19,693 nt of DNA from Bryobacterales bacterium. GTDB lineage: Bacteria > Acidobacteriota > Terriglobia > Bryobacterales > Bryobacteraceae. The position numbers and the translations under genes are program-made. Below the pieces are notes generated by a model that did not search any database, was not told the DNA's origin, and saw nothing but the letters and a program-made list of their open reading frames with translations. The stretch covers positions 17,794 to 37,486 of the forward strand of contig PKZC01000322.1 of NCBI GenBank assembly GCA_003132905.1, written 5' to 3'. The first letter of the stretch is position 1, and every line of letters starts with the position of its first letter. Shown here in pieces: positions 14,762-19,693 of the stretch.

Positions 14762-17172
14762 AGATTTTAGGACCGACACGCTTCCACAGACTCAACGAAG
14801 CCGGCGGATTGGTGTATCTGTTCACCGGATTCTTTTTGATCCTGTGCCTGATCTCCTATAACCCGCAAGATCCCTCATGGAATTCGGTTACCAGCGCGAC
14901 GCGAGCGCATAACCTGACGGGGCTGGCTGGATCGTACATCGCGGATTTTTGTTTTCAATTGCTGGGGCTCAGCGCCTTCAGCTTGCCCGTTCTACTTTGG
15001 CTGGTGGCCTGGAAATGGATCCGCTCAGCGGACATCCAAGCGGCCGGCGTCAAGGTGTTCGGCTCAGTGGTGTTCTTCCTCAGTATCTCTACAGCGCTCT
15101 CCATCCGGCCTTTCTGGCATCCCTGGAACGGTGCATTTTCAGTGGGCGGCGTGGTGGGCATTCTGATCGCCGATTCGCTGCTGGGGAAGTTGAACGTGAT
15201 GGGAACGGCGCTCTTCACCGGCATTTGTCTGATTCTCTCGCTCTACTTGATTTCCAAATTCTCAGTGGCGATCGTGGCTCGGTGGCTGGCCGGACCACTC
15301 GGTTTCCTGGCTCGGATCAACGCCCACTTCTATGCGCGTTTTGCCGCCTGGCGTGAGCAGAGAATGGCCGTCGCGCAGGAACGCGCTGAACAGCGTGCGG
15401 CTTTCCGAGCGCAGCAGCAGACTGCCGCACCAGAAGCCCCCATCCAGTATGAAGAGCCGGCGATCCCGGTGGGTGATCCAATGGAGCCGCAGCAGACCTA
15501 TAGCGCAGCGCCGGTGGAAGAGCCGGAACCGCCGGTTCACCAGGATATTCCGATTCACGAACTTGAATACCAACCGCCCTCTGCGTCGCGCCCGCCCTGG
15601 GAGGCGGTGCCGGAGCCTGTCCGCGAGCCTGAGCCCGCCCCCGCTCCCGTTCGTAAACGGAAGCCCGCACCCGAAATCACGGAGCATCCGGCCTATCGGT
15701 TGCCCTCCACCGCGCTGCTCAACGAAGTGCCTGGGCGCAATCCCTTCGATTCGTTGGAGCTCAAGGAAATCGCAGCGCGGATCAAATCCAAGTTCGAAGA
15801 GTTCAACGTACATGGCAGCGTGGTGCAGATCAATCCGGGCCCTGTGGTCACCACCTTCGAATTCAAGCCCGAGGCTGGCGTCAAATACAGCCGCATCACC
15901 ACGCTGACGGAAGATTTGTGCCTGGGCTTGCAAGCTGAATCGATCCTCATCGAACGCATCCCCGGCAAGCCGACCGTCGGCATCGAGGTTCCGAACACGC
16001 GGCGCGAAGTGATCAGCCTGCGGCAGATTCTGGAATCGGAAGAGTTTATCGACTCCAGCTCACGCTTGACGATGTGCCTGGGTAAGGACATTAACGGGCG
16101 CATCAAAGTGGCGGCCTTGGAATCGATGCCTCACTTGCTCATCGCGGGTTCCACCGGCGCGGGCAAAAGCGTGATGCTGAATTCGATGATCATGTCGATT
16201 CTCTATAAATCGACGCCCGACGAAGTTCGCATGATCCTGGTTGACCCGAAACGCCTGGAAATGGGCCTTTATGAGGGTATCCCGCATCTGCTGACGCCGG
16301 TGATCACCGATCCTAAGAAGGCCACCTACGCGCTACGAAATGCGGTTCTCGAGATGGAACGGCGTTTGAAGCTGCTGGCCGGACAGGGCGTCCGCAACAT
16401 AGATCAATTCAACAAAAAGGTGCGCGCGCTGGCGAACGAGCCACGCAGCCTGTTTGAGGAAGATGAGCCGCTTGCCGAGGATCTAAAGCCGCTGCCGTTC
16501 ATTTTGATCGTCATCGATGAGCTGGCCGATCTGATGATGCTGGAACGCGCCAATGTGGAAGAAGCCGTGGCTCGCCTGGCGCAGATGGCGCGCGCCGTCG
16601 GGATGCACCTGGTGCTGGCGACTCAGCGGCCCAGCGTGGACGTTATTACGGGTTTGATCAAAGCGAATTTTCCGTCGCGCATCAGTTTCCGCGTGGCGAC
16701 GCGCGTAGACTCGCGCACGGTGCTGGACGTGATGGGCGCCGAGCATTTATTGGGCAAAGGCGACATGCTGTTCCTGCCACCTGGATCGTCACGCCTGACG
16801 CGCGTCCACGGTGCATTCGTTACCGAGGCCGAAATCAACCGCGTGGTCGAGTGCTGGAAGGGCCAAGCGCGTCCGGATTACGATCAAACATTCCTGCAAG
16901 CTCCGCCCACCGAGGAGGAAGACGCGGAAGCAGCCGAGTTTGCCGGCGGCGACGATCCGGCTTATCAAGATGCCGTACGGGTGGTGCTCGAGATGGGCAA
17001 GGCGTCGACATCCACGCTGCAGCGCCGCTTGCGATTGGGCTATGGCCGCGCCGCGCGAATTCTCGACATGATGCAGCATGAAGGCATCATCGGGCCGCCC
17101 GACGGAAGCAAACCACGCGAAGTGCTGAAGCGTCCCGATTGGTTGCAGGAAGTGGAAAGCCAGATGCGCTAG
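14758..17172 (+). CDS. ftsK: DNA translocase FtsK
   Basis: This 804-residue FtsK/SpoIIIE motor has about four N-terminal TM segments (within residues 15-180), a Pro/Glu-rich linker (about 205-310), the alpha domain, and the RecA-like beta domain. The beta domain has Walker A GSTGAGKS (464-471) and Walker B ILIVIDELAD (582-591). The C-terminal gamma winged-helix domain (about 730-804, TSTLQRRLRLGYGRAARIL) recognises polarity sequences and activates XerCD in studied species. It pumps DNA at the division septum to resolve chromosome termini. The ATG 14758 start overlaps the uppP stop as ATGA; a longer in-frame extension starting within uppP encodes a basic, non-native stretch and is rejected. 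The stop TAG overlaps the convergent PspC gene stop. Confidence 0.96.
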   Translation: MKILGPTRFHRLNEAGGLVYLFTGFFLILCLISYNPQDPSWNSVTSATRAHNLTGLAGSYIADFCFQLLGLSAFSLPVLLWLVAWKWIRSADIQAAGVKVFGSVVFFLSISTALSIRPFWHPWNGAFSVGGVVGILIADSLLGKLNVMGTALFTGICLILSLYLISKFSVAIVARWLAGPLGFLARINAHFYARFAAWREQRMAVAQERAEQRAAFRAQQQTAAPEAPIQYEEPAIPVGDPMEPQQTYSAAPVEEPEPPVHQDIPIHELEYQPPSASRPPWEAVPEPVREPEPAPAPVRKRKPAPEITEHPAYRLPSTALLNEVPGRNPFDSLELKEIAARIKSKFEEFNVHGSVVQINPGPVVTTFEFKPEAGVKYSRITTLTEDLCLGLQAESILIERIPGKPTVGIEVPNTRREVISLRQILESEEFIDSSSRLTMCLGKDINGRIKVAALESMPHLLIAGSTGAGKSVMLNSMIMSILYKSTPDEVRMILVDPKRLEMGLYEGIPHLLTPVITDPKKATYALRNAVLEMERRLKLLAGQGVRNIDQFNKKVRALANEPRSLFEEDEPLAEDLKPLPFILIVIDELADLMMLERANVEEAVARLAQMARAVGMHLVLATQRPSVDVITGLIKANFPSRISFRVATRVDSRTVLDVMGAEHLLGKGDMLFLPPGSSRLTRVHGAFVTEAEINRVVECWKGQARPDYDQTFLQAPPTEEEDAEAAEFAGGDDPAYQDAVRVVLEMGKASTSTLQRRLRLGYGRAARILDMMQHEGIIGPPDGSKPREVLKRPDWLQEVESQMR

Positions 17173-17489
17173 TTCGGCGCGTGTACGTGCATGGGCACCG
17201 TCACCGGATCTTTTGGCATCACGATCCAGGCGACGATGTACGAGACAACGCCGAAGAAGGGCAACGGGAAAACCGTCAGCACTACCCACAGCACCCGTAC
17301 CAGCGTGACGTCCAATGAAAAATAGCGCGCGAATCCTGCGCAGACGCCGGCCACCTTGGCTTCGCTCATCGGACGGCTCAACAACGCCGCCGGACGTGGC
17401 GGAGTTTCACCCCGAGCTGTCCCCGCTCCACACGCGGAACAAAACCTGTCTTGCTCTCGAAGTTCCCCTCCGCACTTGGTGCAGAACAT
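17169..17489 (-). CDS. Zinc-ribbon and PspC domain membrane protein
   Basis: This 106-residue protein has an N-terminal zinc ribbon with two CxxC pairs (CTKCG at 3-7 and CSACG at 17-21). A PspC domain follows (about 37-95): SRPMSEAKVAGVCAGFARYF and a hydrophobic helix (LVRVLWVVLTVFPLPFFGVV) leading to SYIVAWIVMPKD. PspC domains are small inner-membrane modules linked to envelope-stress responses in Proteobacteria, but many stand-alone copies have unknown roles; no other psp genes are present. The start is fixed by a strong Shine-Dalgarno. It lies 22 nt downstream of anmK on the same strand and is convergent with ftsK. Confidence 0.88.
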   Translation of the reverse strand: MFCTKCGGELREQDRFCSACGAGTARGETPPRPAALLSRPMSEAKVAGVCAGFARYFSLDVTLVRVLWVVLTVFPLPFFGVVSYIVAWIVMPKDPVTVPMHVHAPN

Positions 17490-17496
17490 CGATGTT

Positions 17497-17502
17497 CACC
17501 TC
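17497..17502 (-). promoter_or_regulatory. Strong Shine-Dalgarno for the PspC-domain gene
   Basis: On the minus strand AGAGGTGA contains GAGGTG, 7 nt before ATG 17489. This is the best ribosome-binding site in the window and contrasts with the SD-less starts elsewhere. Confidence 0.7.
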
Positions 17503-17511
17503 TGAATCTAG

Positions 17512-18591
17512 CTACGCACCGGAATTAGCCCTTGTTCCGCGAGAAATCTTCCCCAGGATCATCGGTTTGCGCGCCCCTGTCGCCGACGGCAGATTCCCCG
17601 CGCGGCCCTGGTACGTTTCGTAGGCGAGCAGCGCGAACAGGATAGCTTCTTTTGAATCCACGCCGATTCCGAATTCTGCGGTTGTTGTTACTCGTGCCAG
17701 CACAAGCTCAGCCAAGCGCTCCATCAGAAATCGATTGTGAGCGCCGCCGCCCGAGACAATCACTTCGCGCGTCGCGTGATAAGGGTCAATCGCCATCGCG
17801 ATCGTACGGGCAGTCAGTTCGGTGGCGGTTGTAATGTCGATGCCAGTGTGTCCGATGAATTCCGCGCCATACTGTTCGCGGCCGCAAGACTTGGGCGGTT
17901 CGCGGCGGTAATACTCATCGGCAAGCAGCTGATCCAGCAGCGCAGCATTCACTTGGCCGCCCCGAGCCAGTTCGCCATCGCGATCAAACGGCGGCGTTAT
18001 GGCATCCATCACCATGTTGCCGGGCCCGGTATCGAAGGCGATCACGCCTTCTGGATTTGCCGCGGCGGGAATCACCGTGATGTTCGCAATGCCGCCGATG
18101 TTGAGCGCGATGCGTGCATGTTCGGAATGGCGAAAAAGCTGATAGTCGAGAAACGGCACAAGCGGTGCGCCTTTGCCGCCGGCCGCCATGTCGTTGGGGC
18201 GAAAATCGGCAATGGTTTCGATACCGGTGCGCTCTGCGATGACGGCAGCTTCACCGATCTGCATGGTACTCGCGATTTTCCGCCCCAGAAATTCCACCGG
18301 CTCGCCTTCATGAAAAATTGTTTGCCCGTGCGACCCGATGAGCTCAATCGTCTGTAGTGGCACTCCGGTTTTCTGCAGCGCCTCGGCGAACAGCTCACCC
18401 AGAAGAAAGTTCAGCCGCGCGATCGTGCCCGTGTGTGTCGCAGCATTGGAAACCGAAAGTACGGCCGCCCGGACTTCCGGAGGATACGGAACGGTAACGG
18501 TAGAGACTACGTGAATCTCATCGCCAATATCCACCACAGCAACGTCGATGCCATCCACCGACGTGCCGCTAATCAGGCCTGCCACCCTCAC
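17512..18591 (-). CDS. anmK: Anhydro-N-acetylmuramic acid kinase AnmK
   Basis: This 359-residue cytosolic kinase opens the 1,6-anhydro ring of anhydroMurNAc and phosphorylates it with ATP to MurNAc-6-phosphate during peptidoglycan recycling. Signatures of the family are complete: GLISGTSVDGIDVAV (5-19), IGSHGQTI (85-92), RPNDMAAGGKGAPLVP (131-146), NIGGIANIT (164-172), FDTGPGN (186-192, with the likely catalytic base D187) and SGGGAHN near residue 275. Length is normal. The start is GTG 18591, overlapping the mutS stop by 1 nt (TAGTG), which suggests coupling. MurQ or NagZ, the usual pathway partners, are not in the window. Confidence 0.95.
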   Translation of the reverse strand: MRVAGLISGTSVDGIDVAVVDIGDEIHVVSTVTVPYPPEVRAAVLSVSNAATHTGTIARLNFLLGELFAEALQKTGVPLQTIELIGSHGQTIFHEGEPVEFLGRKIASTMQIGEAAVIAERTGIETIADFRPNDMAAGGKGAPLVPFLDYQLFRHSEHARIALNIGGIANITVIPAAANPEGVIAFDTGPGNMVMDAITPPFDRDGELARGGQVNAALLDQLLADEYYRREPPKSCGREQYGAEFIGHTGIDITTATELTARTIAMAIDPYHATREVIVSGGGAHNRFLMERLAELVLARVTTTAEFGIGVDSKEAILFALLAYETYQGRAGNLPSATGARKPMILGKISRGTRANSGA

Positions 18592-19693
18592 TAGCGCTTC
18601 AACTCCCGCTGCAGTTCGCTCAACAATTGCAGCGCGTCGATGGGCCGCAGTTCATCCACTTTCAGATTGCGGATGCGCTCAGCGATTTGATAGTTGACGG
18701 GCTCGAAGAGTTGGATTTGCGTGGGTCCCGAAGGGCGCGGCGTCAGCTCTTCTGTAACTGCGTGTTCCGATCGCTCGTGCAGAACCAGAATCTCGCGGGC
18801 ACGTTCCACCACCGACATCGGCAACCCTGCCAACCGAGCTACCTCGATTCCGTAGCTGCGATCGGCGCGCCCCGGTTCCACCTTGCGCAGGAAGATCACC
18901 TGATCGCCCGCCTCTTTCACCGACACATGCAGGTTGGCGACGCCCGGCAGTTGATCGGCAAGCTCAGTCAGTTCGTGATAATGCGTTGCGAACAACGTGC
19001 GCGCGCGGATGCGTTGATGAATGTGCTCTACAACGGCCCAGGCTAGCGCGAGACCATCATAAGTTGCGGTTCCCCGCCCGATCTCATCCAGCACCACCAG
19101 GCTGCGGGATGTCGCCGTATTCAAGATCACCGCGGTCTCGGTCATCTCCACCATGAACGTCGATCGTCCGCGCGCCAGATTGTCGGCGGCGCCAATCCGC
19201 GTGAACACCCGATCCACAATGCTAAGCGCCGCCGAATCGGCCGGTACGAAACATCCCATCTGCGCAAGAATCACGATTGCCGCAGCCTGCCGCAAATAGG
19301 TCGACTTGCCGCCCATATTCGGACCGGTAATTACAGCGATGAATTGCTGTTCGGAATCGAAGTAGAGATCGTTCGGAATGAAGCGCAGCGCGTCTTTCTC
19401 GGCCAGCTTTTCGATCACCGGATGCCGCCCGGCCACAATCCGTGTCTCACCAGAATTCGTAAACGTCGGCCGCACGTATCGATTTTCGGCAGACACTTGC
19501 GCCAGCGCGCAGGTAACATCCAATTCCGCGATTGCTGCCGCTGTCTGCCGGATGCGCCCCGCGTGCTCTGCGGCAAACAGACGCAGTTCCTGGAAGATCT
19601 CGCGCTCCAGCGTAAGCATCTTGTCTTCGGCGTCTAGAACTTTGCTTTCCAGCTCCTTCAATTCGGGCGTCGTGAAGCGCTCGGCGTTCACCA
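18591..19693 (-). CDS. mutS: DNA mismatch repair protein MutS (C-terminal part)
   Basis: The last 367 or so residues are present and the N-terminus lies beyond 19693; full MutS is about 860 residues, so the mismatch-recognition and connector domains are outside. The visible part begins in the clamp/core region ([12 protein letters not shown]), then carries the ATPase domain with Walker [10 protein letters not shown] (fragment residues 123-131) and Walker [12 protein letters not shown] (198-208). It continues with THYHEL, the ST-x-x-VEM segment (STFMVEM) and the C-terminal dimerisation helices ending [11 protein letters not shown]. MutS binds mismatches as a dimer and recruits MutL. The stop TAG overlaps the anmK GTG by one base. 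There is no sign of disruption in the visible part. Confidence 0.96.
   Translation of the reverse strand, partial: VNAERFTTPELKELESKVLDAEDKMLTLEREIFQELRLFAAEHAGRIRQTAAAIAELDVTCALAQVSAENRYVRPTFTNSGETRIVAGRHPVIEKLAEKDALRFIPNDLYFDSEQQFIAVITGPNMGGKSTYLRQAAAIVILAQMGCFVPADSAALSIVDRVFTRIGAADNLARGRSTFMVEMTETAVILNTATSRSLVVLDEIGRGTATYDGLALAWAVVEHIHQRIRARTLFATHYHELTELADQLPGVANLHVSVKEAGDQVIFLRKVEPGRADRSYGIEVARLAGLPMSVVERAREILVLHERSEHAVTEELTPRPSGPTQIQLFEPVNYQIAERIRNLKVDELRPIDALQLLSELQRELKR

Noticed and set aside
15262..15933. Long antisense frame opposite the ftsK linker
   Set aside because: It is explained by the codon bias and Pro/Glu-rich composition of the FtsK linker read on the other strand. It has no domain and no ribosome-binding site.
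1..19693. Search for tRNA/rRNA genes, CRISPR arrays, insertion sequences, riboswitches and strong intrinsic terminators
   Set aside because: Nothing convincing was seen by eye. No GC-rich hairpin followed by a T-run, no evenly spaced direct repeats and no transposase-like frame were found. A covariance-model scan was not possible here.

Overview
The window looks like a chromosomal segment from an Acidobacteriota bacterium, probably a Solibacter/Bryobacter-type lineage. The reasons are a duplicated MacB-like permease of the acidobacterial ADOP type, a Ser/Thr kinase fused to a TolB-like (PD40) propeller, an exosortase/EpsI pair and high GC. This is inference from gene content; no rRNA or other phylogenetic marker is complete here. 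No tRNA, CRISPR array, insertion sequence or prophage was seen, and genes are packed tightly with many 1-28 nt overlaps.

Left part (1-3467, + strand): the last codons of an ABC transporter ATPase, a small two-CBS-domain protein, the ADOP permease, and a stand-alone cupin related to 2,4'-dihydroxyacetophenone dioxygenase. Middle-left (9931 down to 3482, - strand): a long co-directional run of exosortase, EpsI, FAD-dependent geranylgeranyl-reductase-family protein, DUF4159 protein and PD40-fused Ser/Thr kinase. It ends in a decayed toxin-antitoxin pair at 3482-3913, with an apparently intact small antitoxin ORF followed by a PemK/MazF-type toxin gene broken by a frameshift and an internal deletion. 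That stretch would otherwise look like empty intergenic DNA.

Middle-right (9956-17172, + strand), divergent from the exosortase across only 24 bp: a secreted S55 (SpoIVB-like) serine peptidase, a secreted seven-blade propeller protein overlapping it by 4 nt, undecaprenyl-diphosphatase UppP, and the DNA translocase FtsK overlapping UppP by 4 nt. Right end (- strand): a zinc-ribbon/PspC membrane protein convergent with ftsK (their stop codons share a CTAG), anhydro-N-acetylmuramic acid kinase AnmK, and the C-terminal half of MutS, which runs off the window.

Functional themes are cell-envelope traffic and maintenance: exosortase-dependent protein sorting, isoprenoid reduction, undecaprenyl carrier recycling, muropeptide sugar recycling, export, and chromosome segregation at division. 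The most interesting points are: the peptidase, whose Ser and His motifs are in the opposite order from SpoIVB, as expected for a circular permutation; the translational coupling of a geranylgeranyl-reductase-like enzyme to EpsI/exosortase; the hidden broken toxin gene; and several genes with a -10-like hexamer immediately before a start codon and no Shine-Dalgarno, suggesting leaderless mRNAs.
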